Positions 1-11,950 of a stretch of DNA of 64,000 nucleotides are shown here, piece by piece. The notes under the pieces were generated by a model, which was not told where the DNA came from, made no database searches, and worked only from the letters and a program-made list of their open reading frames with translations. The translations under genes were made by a program, and so were the position numbers. The stretch is from Thereva unica (lineage: Eukaryota; Arthropoda; Insecta; Diptera; Therevidae), in the NCBI GenBank assembly GCA_949987705.1, contig OX465281.1, positions 171,754,516 through 171,818,515 of the forward strand, read 5' to 3'. Each line of letters opens with the position of its first letter. Positions within the stretch are counted from its first letter, which is position 1.

Positions 1-1509
1 ATTCTCAGATTTCCAAGCTTCAATTTCATTAGATAATCTGAAATGGTTCAGTAAGGCCCTATTCTCAAGGTCAAAATTCGCCCGAACACTGGTGTTCACC
101 GAATAAATTCCCTGATAGTAGGACCCCACGAAATCCACCTTCTCCTGCTCGTCCTCTATACAATAATTGTCGTCTATGCGGTTGATTTCTTCCGGGTTCA
201 AGCCCGCAGACCTCAATAGCTCTTCATTAGACCGAGTCCGAGGGATGCGCAACTTGTCTAATCGGTTATGGGTTTTGCTCCTAAAGATTTTATTTATCTG
301 TGGGAACATGCTCGCGCTATTAGTTTGAATAGCACGAATCTTGTTGTTCCAATACAGATTCACAGAATGTGAGTATTGTTGTTTCAATAGATGTTGGAGA
401 TTTTTCATAACCGATTTAAGAGTTACGATCTCCGGACTCGTTCGGTCTCGAAACTGGCGGTGAAGGGCTTTCAGTCTCGTCAACACTAGACTTTTGTGTT
501 TGTGCAGTGCGTCGATCGTTGCGTTCCTGTAGCAGTCTGTGCTGTTCTTTTTTTTCGTTCTTGGTATAGTCTTATCCATTGTCTGTATAATGAGATTGTC
601 CATATTTTTGAGATATGAATCAATCTCGTTGTTGGTTAGATTCCTGGTCGTTGGAGGTACGAGTCTGGTATTCTGTATTGCCCTTTCCATAGCCTTCTCG
701 AATTTTGGCCAGTGCATCTTTTGGTATGCAAAAGGGTGCACTTCGCAATATTCCAGAAGTTCTACGGAATCATCAGGGACTTGTACTGTTATTTCAAGTC
801 CATAATGGTCGCTGTCGTAGGGCACTGTTGTTAAGCAGTTTGTCTCGTTCGTATTTATCCCTGGTAGCCCCATCCGAGAATCTAGCAGGCATAAATCCAG
901 AAACGACCCACCGCCTGGGTATGATGGTATGTCTGTAGCGAGAAGGTTAATTTTTCGCTGAATTCTATTTTGGACCAACCAGTCATTCAGTTGGCTGCCC
1001 CTGGTATTAGCTGTTTGGTTTCCCCATGCCGCATGACGTGCGTTTAATTCTCCGGCCAATAAGTAAAAATTTTGCTCCGACTCCAGTTGAAGCGTTTGAA
1101 AGAGCAAGTTCAATTCCTCTATAAATAGCCTGGATTGAGAAGTATGGGGTGCGTACGCGGCAATTATATACAACCTTCTGCCACTAGACAGAGGGATGTA
1201 TATAACGCACGCTTCTAGCACCTGAAACCTTTCTATATCTCTACTATACACGATTTTATATTTCAGGGAAGTCTTTATTAGTATTAGTAGGCCTCCGCCT
1301 TGTATGGCATTAGGTCGATCGCGCCTAATTACCACATAATCTTTGTAATCCATTTTGTGCTTCTCGCTTAGTTTAGTTTCACTAGCCAAAAGCACATCCG
1401 GATTTTGGTTCTGCAAGAGGGTTAATAGGTTCGCCCTTCTCTCGTTTCGTATCAACGAGTTGACATTCACCGCAATGACCTTGATCGTGTCCTCCCTGCG
1501 TAAAGCCAT
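1..1509 (-). CDS. Jockey-type LINE ORF2, N-terminal endonuclease part (runs off the window)
   Basis: An open frame of 503 codons runs from an ATG at 1509 to the window edge without a stop. It is the endonuclease end of a non-LTR retrotransposon ORF2, which nicks the target and primes reverse transcription; the RT domain lies outside the window. An apurinic-endonuclease-like domain is visible: an early N-V-N block, ASETKL near residue 50, a GELNARHAAWG block (normally GDFNA; the Asp is Glu here) near residue 150, and YDSDHYGLE near residue 215. The start lies 8 bp after the ORF1 stop at 1518, the usual ORF1/ORF2 spacing. The intact frame suggests a fairly young copy. Jockey assignment is inferred from the ORF1 partner. 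Confidence 0.85.
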   Translation of the reverse strand, partial: MALRREDTIKVIAVNVNSLIRNERRANLLTLLQNQNPDVLLASETKLSEKHKMDYKDYVVIRRDRPNAIQGGGLLILIKTSLKYKIVYSRDIERFQVLEACVIYIPLSSGRRLYIIAAYAPHTSQSRLFIEELNLLFQTLQLESEQNFYLLAGELNARHAAWGNQTANTRGSQLNDWLVQNRIQRKINLLATDIPSYPGGGSFLDLCLLDSRMGLPGINTNETNCLTTVPYDSDHYGLEITVQVPDDSVELLEYCEVHPFAYQKMHWPKFEKAMERAIQNTRLVPPTTRNLTNNEIDSYLKNMDNLIIQTMDKTIPRTKKKNSTDCYRNATIDALHKHKSLVLTRLKALHRQFRDRTSPEIVTLKSVMKNLQHLLKQQYSHSVNLYWNNKIRAIQTNSASMFPQINKIFRSKTHNRLDKLRIPRTRSNEELLRSAGLNPEEINRIDDNYCIEDEQEKVDFVGSYYQGIYSVNTSVRANFDLENRALLNHFRLSNEIEAWKSEN

Positions 1510-1517
1510 TAAACGGC

Positions 1518-2927
1518 TTACCCAGAGATGGTTTCTGTCGAAAAGAACGCAGAGTATACTATGTCTAGACGAGCGGCTTGCTCGCTTAGTTGTTGCTGGA
1601 GCTGTGCGATTTGCCCTTGTATAGACAAGAGAACCGCCTTAAGGTCACCGTCTCCAGAGCTCGCTGCAGGAGCAGCTTTAGGAGCTTGTTGTTTTGTTGC
1701 CTGGGCTCCTGTAGCCATTTGGGCAAAGGACATACCAGGAACAACGAAATTTTTGAACATTTGCGTTTTTTTCGCTTGTTCAGCCTCTAACTGATCTTTT
1801 CGCGCTTTAATGCGTTGCTTGAGCTCTGCATATTTAGGGCATCCTCTATAACTAGCAGGATGTCCATTTGATTTGCAGAGAACACAGAACAGCTTGCTCT
1901 TGTCCGCAACTTTTTCTTTCCCCAAGGGACATTCACCTTGCTTGTGGTTATTATCACATTTCACGCATCTAAAAGCCATTTGGCAGTTAGCTGCGGCGTG
2001 ACCAAACCTTTGGCACCTCATGCATTGGAGGATACCAGCTTTTTTGTTAATTTTCTCCCATGTGACGACGTGGAAGTTAACATATTTAATAGATTTTAAA
2101 TTTTCCAGCCGACTGTCGGGAGTCAATTGGACGAGAAAGATAGGCAGATGCCTCTCAGAGGAGCGTGAATGGGCCGTGCTGAAGCGTTTGACGGCTGTAA
2201 ATTTTAAATTTTCTATATTTAATGACTGTAGGTCATTCAGGAGCTCTTGCGGGTCAGAATCCGCATCAAGCCCTTTTAAGAGGGCGCTTTGCACCTTTTC
2301 ACCTTTCGTGGTGAAAGTGAAAAATTGGGTATTCGCCCTTTCTAAGACAATCTTCATTTTTTTAAAATCCTCTACACTACTTAAAACTAACGCATGCTTT
2401 GTCAGATTTAACCGCTTAATATAAAAGTTTGCGTGCTTAAGCACCTGTTTCGCTAACCTTATAGTATCCACCGGCTTTTGGTGGAAAATGTTGATTGGTG
2501 GTATTTTCTCCTTCTTCTGTTGTTGTTGTTGTTGGGGCTTTGTTGTCCGCTGCTGTGGTTGTTGTTGTTGGGGCATATTACTCTGCGTCAGCTGTTGTTG
2601 TTTTTGTTGTTGCTGCTTCGCCTCGAGCACTGCCGTTTTCGTCGCCTTTGTTTTGGGGAGCCTCGGAAAGTTTTTTTCTTTCAGCTCCTCAATAATTTGT
2701 TCGAGTCTGACCTCGTCTTCTATAGTTTCAGTGGCCAGTGCACTGAAACTGTTTCCCTGGCCTTTATATTCTTGTAGGCCTGGGACGGAATCATATGATG
2801 ACTCCTGGTCTGGTTCTATGGCCACGGTACATGGGGCCGTTGACCTAGACCCAGATGCTGCTGGCTGTTGTTCTTCTCTCCTTGCTTTTCGCTGCACAAG
2901 GACCCGACGCTCCACCCACTCCGCCAC
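1518..2927 (-). CDS. Jockey-type LINE ORF1 (Gag-like, zinc knuckles, poly-Gln)
   Basis: About 469 residues of nucleic-acid-binding ORF1 protein, which packages the LINE RNA. It has a low-complexity Gln-rich section (about residues 105-145), then the domain that precedes zinc fingers in Jockey and X-element ORF1 proteins, then cysteine knuckles: CMRCQRFGHAAANC, CVKCDNNHKQGEC and CVLCKSNGHPASYRGC (residues ~305-370), with a Gln-rich C-terminus. The frame has no ATG at its beginning. The nearest upstream ATG, near 2978, reads a different frame that stops after about 40 codons, so the N-terminus probably carries a frameshift or uses another start. ORF2 follows 8 bp downstream on the same strand. 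Confidence 0.85.
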   Translation of the reverse strand: MAEWVERRVLVQRKARREEQQPAASGSRSTAPCTVAIEPDQESSYDSVPGLQEYKGQGNSFSALATETIEDEVRLEQIIEELKEKNFPRLPKTKATKTAVLEAKQQQQKQQQLTQSNMPQQQQPQQRTTKPQQQQQQKKEKIPPINIFHQKPVDTIRLAKQVLKHANFYIKRLNLTKHALVLSSVEDFKKMKIVLERANTQFFTFTTKGEKVQSALLKGLDADSDPQELLNDLQSLNIENLKFTAVKRFSTAHSRSSERHLPIFLVQLTPDSRLENLKSIKYVNFHVVTWEKINKKAGILQCMRCQRFGHAAANCQMAFRCVKCDNNHKQGECPLGKEKVADKSKLFCVLCKSNGHPASYRGCPKYAELKQRIKARKDQLEAEQAKKTQMFKNFVVPGMSFAQMATGAQATKQQAPKAAPAASSGDGDLKAVLLSIQGQIAQLQQQLSEQAARLDIVYSAFFSTETISG

Positions 2928-5600
2928 CGGGCTGCTGCCAGATTGACAACAATAAAGTAATTTGTTCGGTGCCCATGAAATGTTTAGGTTGAACTTTAAC
3001 AGGTTGAATTTTAACAGTTTTTTCTGCCTAACTTCGAACTCCGTTATCAGAATTTAGAAAAAATTTAACGGGACCACCGTGGGAAGCTCCCCCTTCAAAT
3101 GAACCAAAAAAAAAGCAAAAAAGTTATTGGGTTACAAAGTTATGCGTGAACAGGACCACAAAATACCTACACGTCGAATTGAGTAACCTCCTCTTTTTTT
3201 GAAGTCGGTTAAAAAGAGAAATTGCTAGCACAATGCATACATTATACCTATATCCTCTTCTTTTTAGAAATATATGAGAGAAATTTAATTTGCCCTCTAT
3301 TCGGCCAATACAAAGATGGTTGCCTACTAAATGCATTCCGCCTAGTATAAATGAATATATGAAACCTTCCGGGAACATAAGTATATTGGAATGGTCTGCT
3401 GACAGCAGAGAATCCGTCTTGATTTAACAAAATTAAATATGTCGAATGGCAGCCTTAAATGTTTAGAATTTTAAACAATCTTTAGGTATAATTTTAATTT
3501 ACTTACAAAATATATATCCGTCATATTGAAACATATTTAATTTTTAAATTTAAAAATTTGGTCTCGACAGAATTTAAGGCAATTTTATAACTAAACGAAT
3601 AGTTTAAAGAAAATATTCAAGTTTCATTAACTCCACGCTTGGGAATTATCGTTTGTTCAAAAAATTAGCTATTGGGGCACGCTGTGCTTGGCGTGGGGTA
3701 ATAACTTGTTGAGAACATATTTATCCAGCAAACTAAAATTTTATGCACATGAAATTTACAAAGTTATTCATTCTGCTATTCTCGATTAGCAAATGGTGGC
3801 TGAACAAAATGGACTGAACACCTACGCAGGACCGGTTTTAGGAATTGTAGCGCCCCGAGCGAGATATTTTTATGCGTTCTTAACTTTTTTTTAGGTACCT
3901 ACTTATGTTATTATGCCCAAATTATACAATCACCCGAGTACAAATAAAAGATGGCCTTACAATGGGTGAGCACCGGCTGCTGGGGAGCACATACAGGCTC
4001 ACGACGGCTAAACTTGATCAAAAGATTTAAATGGCCGAGTGCTGAGCAGTACATATTGGCATACGACGGTAAATTTGAACAAAACAAATGTATTGTTGAA
4101 TGTGCATAATGGGAACATGATCATTTTCGTTGTGTACAAACGTCTTTTGGAGTGTTCAAGAGAAACAGCTCGCCAGACGTGGGTTTGTTTTTCAGGAAGT
4201 AGTCCAGTCAAAATAGACGAAAAAACGCCATAATTGGAAGATAATTCGGAAGTTGCTGAAAATTGGAACAGCCCTTAAAAACATTACTATACATAAGCTG
4301 TAGAGACTGCCACGCGATTGGATGACTGCAAACTTTTTTATTCAAGAATTAAAGTGTGTTGTACTAGCTGCTGTTGTTTTCTGTTTTAGTGGGGAATGTT
4401 CTTATTTCATGCCCAACGACTATGTTTTAATCAGGGTTAGTGTTTGCCCGTTGTTAGGCCATATAAGATACCATCGTCGTCGGCCAAACTTCGCGCAAAT
4501 TGCGATAAACACAGAAAATATGATAATGGTAAGATAAGGCGGCATTATGCGTTAGTTCGTAAAAGCAAGTGGAAAGAAAGAATTTATAGTTTTGATGCTA
4601 CTTTTCCCATCTATAGAATAGTTTATCTATGGTATTATGAACAAATGGTATTCCACATCCCACAGTAATTTGTTATGTAATCTAGTCCTGGGAAAACGAA
4701 AAACTTTTATTCAAAAATATAAATAAGCAAATTGCAATCAATAAACATTTAAAGTTCCGATTAAGTTGCGTTTATTACAAAACCGCGCAATAATTGGCTT
4801 GTTGTTTTTGTACATTAAGCCCATCTACTCTATTGAGTGAGCGAAGTATAGAAACTTCTATAAATCTCTTTTATGTTTAAACCAAAAAGAAGAAAATAAA
4901 TAGATTCTCTTATACCTCTCTCAGTTGAATTCACAAGCAGGATTGGAGAGCTATGACACTTCCGGCGTTGTATGTTATTTTGTATTTTGGAGGTGTTATC
5001 ATGTAATAACTAAATAAATTAACACATTACTGGATCTCGGCGGCACCCCTTGGAATATTACCCCCTCGGGCCATCGACCGGGTTCGCCCCCTAAAGCCGG
5101 TACTGCACCTACGCATAGTAATAAAAGTAATTTTGACTTTTGAGAAACCGTCTGTCCGTCCGCCTGTCCGTTCGTCTGTCCATCCGTCTGTGCCCGTCTT
5201 TTCTCGTCTGTACTGAACGCATTTATTTAGGGAGCTGACATTTTTTACACGGCTTTTTCAAAAAATAGTAAATACTTTCATTTTCGTCTAGCCGTCTTAA
5301 CATTGTTGTGAGACCAATTATAACTATTCTTCTTGTTATATTAAGATTGTAGATTTGAGTCTGAAAAGGGCTTAATCACATCACAATTTTTTTAGCTTTT
5401 TCGATAACCTAATACAAATAATACTTTAAAAATAATCTATATATGTACATATGTATATAAAAATGAATACATATTTATGTTGTGTGTAATCGAGGTTTGA
5501 AATATGAAATGACTGCTTGTGTGCAATGGCGCTTGAAAAAAAATTGTCGATATTCCTATTGGGGAATATTTTTGGTATTCGCATAAAATATATATGATTT
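2928..5600. other. AT-rich non-coding stretch; LINE 5' UTR then unassigned
   Basis: The first ~130 bases on the minus strand are probably the 5' UTR of the Jockey-type LINE. No gene is visible beyond it. A diverged tandem duplication of about 60 bp lies at 3967-4090 (both halves share a CACGACGG/TACGACGG block). A short GTCC/GTCTG-rich simple repeat lies at 5146-5212. Confidence 0.4.
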
Positions 5601-6545
5601 GTATACGAAATCGGTTTGTTTTTTAAATGAAATAAAAAAAGTGAAATCGTTCTGAAAAAAGGAACCCAGCAGCTAGCAGGATAGTGGTGTCAAATTGTAA
5701 ACGGATTAAACTAAACGTAGCTGGGCTTCCTTTTGAACGGGCTAAAATGGTTTGGACTAAACCATTAAAATAATATTTTCTTTGCTTCCCTTCTAGTTTT
5801 ATTGACGTGATATATTCAATCATTTCTTCCAGGAATTGCTTTACAAACGAGGCGTGCAGTTGCAAAACTCGCTAACTGCACTTTTTGAAAAAAATTAGTT
5901 AACGATGCCAAATTACTCTTTAGGTTATGTTCTACCATTTGAACTATATTTTTGTTCAAAATTTGCTCATAAGGCGTATTTTTCCAGCTGTCAAACATCA
6001 ATAGTTAATTCAAAAGCCAAAGAAAAGCCAAAGTAATTCAAAAGTTTTTGGCGTTTTTCTCAAAATTACTTAACTTGCAGTTAGCGAGTTTTGCAACTGC
6101 ACGCCTCTCTTCTTAATCTGGCCTTAAAACTATTTTTACAAAATGGATTTTTGCTGTTTAAGCAATCTATTAATTTGTTTATTTCTGCAATGAATTCAGC
6201 TGTGGATTTCGCCTTGTTACTAGCTTTTCCAGAAAACACTCCCATTTGTTCAGCAGATTTGATTACTGCCGCACAAGTTTAACTGGACGCTTGCACAACT
6301 AACGAATCAATCATCTTTTCCTAATCGGAAGAAACAATTTCTATTATTTGGAACTTGATCGCATACCATACCACCTGTAATATTTTACCCGTCATTAGAA
6401 CAGTATTCTATCAATTCTTGTAATTTTTGTGATAAACTTTCCCCAGTGATACTGGCTTTTGTAACGTAGTATGCAATGATGAATTTGCAGTTGGATAATA
6501 TTCGTCTTGCCATAAAGGCCGATATACACGGTCAAATTGGATGTA
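5600..6545 (-). pseudogene. P-element-type (THAP9-like) transposase remnant, split by a MITE
   Basis: Minus-strand frames on both sides of 5849-6107 read like the middle of a P-type transposase. Upstream of the MITE (6107-6290) the frame has a block like GVFSGKASNKAKSTAEF followed by INKLIDCLNSKNPF, matching the family pattern of an 'A.T..F...I...FD.LNS' segment. Downstream of the MITE (5623-5848) it continues with FLEEMIEYITSIKL, matching the 'F....YI.SLK' segment. A further piece at 6440-6545 resembles the RNase-H-like core region ahead of these. Frames are broken by stops, no start is found, and the catalytic residues were not all located. Family assignment is by motif memory only. Confidence 0.5.
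5849..6107. mobile_element. 259-bp MITE with 32-bp terminal inverted repeats
   Basis: The left end GAGGCGTGCAGTTGCAAAAC (5849 on) reappears inverted at 6076-6107, giving about 32 bp of near-perfect TIR ending GCTAACTGCA. It has no coding capacity. It sits inside the P-type transposase remnant, and the transposase motifs resume on each side. No target-site duplication could be fixed. Confidence 0.75.
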
Positions 6546-6654
6546 CATCCAGAATTTCATCAAACCCATAAGCGCAATGAGTTTTGATCGGCCGACCGGC
6601 CCACAATGGATAGTTTTGGTTGTACATCAGCCCTTCGATGTACCCGTGTACATG

Positions 6655-7715
6655 CAGAAAATATTTGCAGGCTCAATATTTGATTGTTGATAAGGGGACT
6701 CTAAAACGGATAAATCCTGTATTTGCAAGTCCGAGATTAAATTCCTGCTTTCATACGTTTGCCCTGAAAAATTGACTGTAGCCTTTCCTCATATTCATTA
6801 ATTGAAGAGTTTACAAATATCAAGGAAGGTATTGAGCTTATTTTTAATATCTTTTTACCAAAACAACTACTACCGCAATGTTTTGAGCAGACGTACGCAT
6901 TTTTTATTGTGGACGGGGATGTTAATTTACAAGCATTTATGAAAAGGACTTGTTCCAGATTTTGGAAATCGAAAGAATTTCAGATATGGCTCAGCATGTT
7001 TATGCGCTTTGCAACTTTGGATGATGCAAACAACTCCCCAGGGTATGCGACTTTTTTGCATTTTTTACAAAAAACTGTGGCCAAAAATCTACGCCCACAA
7101 CATACCTACAACAAAAGACCTACTTAAGCCAAAATCCAACATTTAAAGGCAAAAGCGAAAATTCTATAGATAAAATAAAATATAGAATAATTTCCTAAAT
7201 TCGTTTGTAAAATCATTCTAGTTATACCGAAATACCAGAAAATAAAAAAAATTCGAAAATCCGTAACCAAAAAAAACCTCCACCAAGTACCTATTTTAAA
7301 AATATCGCAAACAAATTTAAAATCAAGAGAAATTAGAAGTCATTAAAAAAATACACTGAATGTTCTAGGAAATAGTTAAAAGACAAAGCATCAGGGAAAT
7401 CCTTCAATGTAGCGCTAGAGGCAAACGTTTGAAAGATGAGAAAGAAAGAAAGATGTTGCGAGAAACATTCTGTTGTCAGTTCCTTTCCTTGCCCCCCTAA
7501 AATTCTAGCTTCCTTATCCACAAACTCACCGCATCTCTTGTGCTGCGGACCATGACCACGTTCGCCTCCTTGTATAGCTAGAAACTCGAATATGTTGCAT
7601 GTTGCTAAGGGGGAGGCAATCTCAGAGGCCTGCCGAGGCAAAAAGCGTTCGGGTTTTTTGTTCTACCTAGCTGTCGCATCTTTATACGGAGTATTATGTT
7701 ATCTCTGGTCTTACC
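6655..7715 (+). repeat. Dispersed repeat W, left copy
   Basis: This block is homologous, in inverted orientation, to 62960-63800. Shared landmarks include the edge sequence GAGTATTATGTTATCTCTGG at 7693-7714, a long matched stretch around 7370-7640 (AAAGCATCAGGGAAATCCTT and onward), and the AATTGAAGAGTTTACAAATA block near 6805. The left copy carries about 150 extra bases around 7000-7140. A short open plus-strand frame (about 6800-7127, containing FFIVDGDVN) is partly shared by the other copy, so the repeat may once have coded. Class unknown. Confidence 0.7.
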
Positions 7716-8479
7716 TTACACACTTACATATAAATAATGTGCCAGCATATTATTATGGAGAAAGTTGATAGGAGCATTCCGGTGCGGTAAGGGAAATTCG
7801 AAAGGGGGGAGGTTTTTTCTAGTCCCAAACATCTGCTATGAGTGTTTTTTTTTTTTTTCATTTATGCACGTACGAAGAAAAAAACAAAGTTTTCTGCCCA
7901 TGAACAAAATTAAATTTTGGTGGATAGCATAAAAAATCTACCTTTCTGGTTTAACTAAGGAATATTCTCGGGGATATTGGCTTTTTATTGTTATTATTGT
8001 AAAATGTGAGAGTACTTAGTTTGTTTTATTTATAACTGATAAAGAAGAATTGTTGAGAGCATCTTTGTTATGATGTACGACAGGCTATGTAATGTAAATT
8101 TCACCTGGTGTGGTTTTTTAGGGGGGTTAAAAGGGATAAAATTTAGTTTTTCATGATTAGCTCGAAAACTATTGATTTTTGAGATATATAATTTTTATAA
8201 AAATTAAACTTCATTAAATGTTCTCAAGAAATGGAAGGAAACTATTGTAGCATACATTTTTAACCGTTTTAACCAATTATATGGTGCGGATTTTTAAAAC
8301 CAGGGCTAAAGGTGACTAACTAACTTACTATCAAACCTAATTGCAAAAATTGCGATACCAGTTTTATTATTTGATGAATCCCATCAGCTGACCAACCAAC
8401 AACGATGATTCATACAAAGTAAGTTGTCTTCTTGTTTGGAGACAGCGCTCGCCATCCCGGCACTGAAGTGGTCGTTAGG
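7716..8479. other. Non-coding AT-rich stretch, nothing recognised
   Basis: No open frame, repeat boundary or RNA gene could be supported here. Confidence 0.3.
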
Positions 8480-9060
8480 TCAGGTTAAAATGGCTGCCCA
8501 CTTAAGCCCGACATTGGGCACATTGTGATGCCATCCTATGTAGTGTTGGAACAAAGTTCAGGCCATTTTAAGCCATTTTGAGCTTTTGATAAAGCGACAG
8601 AGGTTAGGAGCACCAATATTTTGCAGCTCGCTTAATCCATTAAGGAAGGGTGAGCCAAGGAAGGTCCTCTTTTTCTTCCGAGGGCGGGACATGTACAGAG
8701 AGTATGGGAGACAGTTTCTTCTTCTTATTCATTACCACAACTTCTTCATAAGTCGTTGTGGGGAAGTTCTAATCTTTCGGCGTGCGGGGCAAAGGTACAG
8801 TAACCGGTCAGCACCTTTACTATATGGCTTACCTCATTTTTGGTTCAACTGAACAAGAGATGTTGAACGCTTTGCGTCCAAAATTGGCCACATTGCATGA
8901 AGAGTGCGGCACACCGTTGCTGTGATCCAACTTAACCCAGCTCGAGCCAAGCTGATTTTCCTCACCGCTTGTTTGTAGGAGGCAAGGGCACTCCCATCCG
9001 GGTTAAGTGGGGTGTGCTTTCCACTTCGTTTCCCTGTCTGCAAGCTCATCAGCAGCAGGT
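8480..9060 (-). pseudogene. LINE ORF2 C-terminal tail with decayed RNase H (R1/I/Loa type)
   Basis: Minus-strand frames contain an ADELADRETKWK-like block at about 9045, the motif ending many LINE RNase H domains. Downstream, toward 8600, comes a segment reading GSPFLNGLSELQNIGAPNLC and then a FIKSSKWL-like end, typical of the C-terminal tail that follows RNase H in R1- and I-group elements. Frames shift several times and stops are present, so it is a remnant. It lies just upstream, in minus orientation, of an RTE remnant. Confidence 0.5.
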
Positions 9061-9183
9061 CGTTACCAAAACATTTTTGATTTGATATGGTCCTGTAAAT
9101 TGAATTGGTTGAAGCTTATGACTTTCTCTGGTATATGGTCGTTCATATGTGGTTAATACGAGGTCGTTAAGTGAATACGGTTT

Positions 9184-10330
9184 ATGCGATGTATGCATAC
9201 ATCCATTAATGACTTCTTCTTATTTAACGGCTCTACAATCGCTTTACCGTCCCGCCCTCTCGTAACTATTCTCGCCACCAATCCCGATTCTATCCAGCCA
9301 TCCTTCCAGCGAACGTTGGGTTTCCCTCGCTATCGCCCTCATAGATGTTACCGTAGAGAACTTTCCGATCCTGTCCATCTTCACTCATAAGAGCTAGATA
9401 CCCTGTCCACCGGGACCTACCGCGCTTTGATTTCTCCACAACATCTATGTCGCTATAACGCTCGTAGATCTCGTCGTTGTAAAATTTTCGGAATTGTCCT
9501 TTATCTCCATCATCATTGGCACTACAGCCGTCTGTGAGCCTAGGCCTCCTCAAGAACTTTCGTTCAATGATCTTGGTCCTGTATCTCTGTGTTCTGGTTG
9601 GTAACCCAATTGTAAGTTCATTTTTTTGTCACCTTTATATCTCTTCCTAGGTCTTGTAACCCTGATCGCTCTGGCCTTTGGAGGAACAGGAAGTTTGGGG
9701 CACTTCTGCAGGCATTCCCATTACATGTCCTATCTAATGTAGGCGTGATATATCTATGGTTGTGTCAGGTTCTTTATATATTTAGTACAATTTGGAGTTG
9801 TATCTTCTTCACAACAATTTTCCGAAGGAAGTTACTGTCGAACAAGGTTAAGAGGTTAGAGTGCTTGGATTTGAAGTGTCTTGACACACTGCAGTAGGTT
9901 TTGTTGGCTTTTAGAAGCCGTGCGCGTATTTCTAGTACCATGCTATAGTGGGCTGCTACTATTGACTCAAGGTAGGTAAATACTTTTGCCACTTCAAAAT
10001 CGTATTCCTCTACCTTGATTGTGGGACCAATGTTAGGTGTTCTTGCAGACGAGGCCACCATATATGTACTTTGTTTAGCTTTCGTTGATTTGCAGTCCCA
10101 GCTTTCGTGCCGCCGGTTCAATCTGGGTGAAAGCTACTTGTACTGTTCTTGATGGTCTTCCGATGATGTCAGTGTCATAAGCCATCAGTATTTGTGGAGG
10201 ATTCTGCCCTTTAATGTCACCCCTGGATTATTTTCTCCAACACTAAGTTGAAAAGGACAAGCCGGTCGGAGTCCATTATAGACCAGACCTATAAGGACAG
10301 TGGTCCGGACGTTTAAATCCTTATCGCAGA
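9184..10330 (-). pseudogene. RTE-type LINE remnant, C-terminal reverse transcriptase part
   Basis: This is a decayed second copy of the element at 53406-54310. The minus strand shows YMVASSARTPNIGPTI near 10050, the same block as in the other copy, and further on a YNDEIYERYSDIDVVEK segment near 9450. The 3' end at about 9205 has the same AAGAAGAAG-type tail on the minus strand. The YADD-like region reads AYDTDIIGR, so the active-site motif is lost. Several frameshifts and internal deletions. Confidence 0.75.
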
Positions 10331-11950
10331 TAATGTCATTTAAAATTTTCCAGCCGAATGACATGCAATGAAGATGAAGATTTTACTTTGTTAGATGCTG
10401 TGAACTATAATCAATGTTAAACAAACGTAGGGGGTGTTCTTGTCAAGGACTAACTTTCTTTGTAAGTCGATAATGAAAATTTTAATGAAAGTACTGGTAT
10501 TTAGAAGAGGCACTTGATACCGTTGTTTAAGCACTATTTCTACCAAGAGGTGTCGAAAAACACTTTTCAAAGTATGCGTGTGGAAAATGCTTAGTAGAGA
10601 AACCATTGATTTGTAAAAACTGTGATATTAAATAAGGAAAAAGTTTCATTACAGTGCTGTTTTTATGATTACTGTTTTTTCTTGTTACAAAGATTGAAAA
10701 GACACCGTTTGGTCAAAATAGGTACACACAAAATCGTGGTAGAAATAGTGTTAAAAAATAATTTCTCAGATGGGGCTTCTATAAACTAATATATATTCAA
10801 AACAAAGGTTGAACATTGTAATAATTGCAAGAATATTTATTAAAACAAGGAGAATGGCTTGGACTTAAAAATGAGTCCCTTTTAAATAGTAAAAATTACA
10901 TAAACAGTACTAATCCGGGGTCTTACATTCGCGTTGACAACTTCTTTTTGATTTGGGTAAAGCTCATATCAAAATTTTTGGGAAGGGGTTTAGTGAACGG
11001 TCGCAAGAAATTCCATTAAATCAAAACCTATGCAAAAGTGCTATACCAGAAAAGACAGAAACATTGCTAATAACGATTAATAAATAGCTTGGTGTACTGT
11101 ATGCCCTCCATATTTCCCTCTTATCCTCTTTGTTCTTGTCGTATATGCAAATATAGTTTTGCTTGTTTGATCACAACAAATCGTGGGTACGTTTTAAAAT
11201 GCGCCTACGGTGGTGTTATATACTATGCAAAATATAAACTCGCAAAATATAAATTCGAAGGAGTATATACCATCGTTTGTGAAAAAATTGCATGATCTAC
11301 AGTTGTTATTGTAATTATTTTTGCGATAAAACCTACCATTTAAGAGATATTTGTTTTTGAATGTTGGATCTTGGAAAATTTTGTAAAGTAAGTTCGATAG
11401 ATTGGACTAGATGTATTTTTGTTCCAGTAAGCACTTTGGGAACGAGTCCCCCAAATTTTGACAGCAAGTGGTGTCACGGCTCCCAAGTTGTGTTCAAAAC
11501 ATCAGGCCAGTTCAAAGAAAAGTGTGTTTAAAATGCATGAATACGATGCAACTAACAAAAATGTCAAATATTCCAACTAACTCCCAAAAAAATTGAAAAA
11601 TTAGGAGTTTCAAACAAAGTGGAAACATATTTGTTTTTGATATAACGTGTAAATTTAATAAATAAACCACCTGGTTCCACTATTAGAGCAGGCAGCAAAG
11701 GAACTTTCGACCGCGTCATCGCGTCACAGGATAAATTTTCTATATTAGGATAGTATTTTTATAATTGTGTTAGGAAACGTTGAGTTGCCAAGGTATATCC
11801 TGGTACCATAAGGGATATATTATTATAAACAGTTATTTTATAACAAAACGAAAATTAAAATTGTAACAATTTTGTAATATTTTTGGACGGATTTAGAACT
11901 AGAAATGTAATATAACTTTTTTTCGTAAAGTTAATAATTTAAATACACAT
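10331..11950. other. Non-coding AT-rich stretch
   Basis: No gene or bounded repeat could be supported. Short open frames here show no family motif. Confidence 0.3.

Noticed and set aside
2478..2946. Cysteine-, leucine- and valine-rich plus-strand frames
   Set aside because: They are antisense to the poly-Gln part of LINE ORF1; the composition is an artefact of CAG/CAA repeats.
7333..7641. 102-residue minus-strand frame
   Set aside because: It lies in repeat W, the frame is not kept in the other copy, and no family motif is visible.
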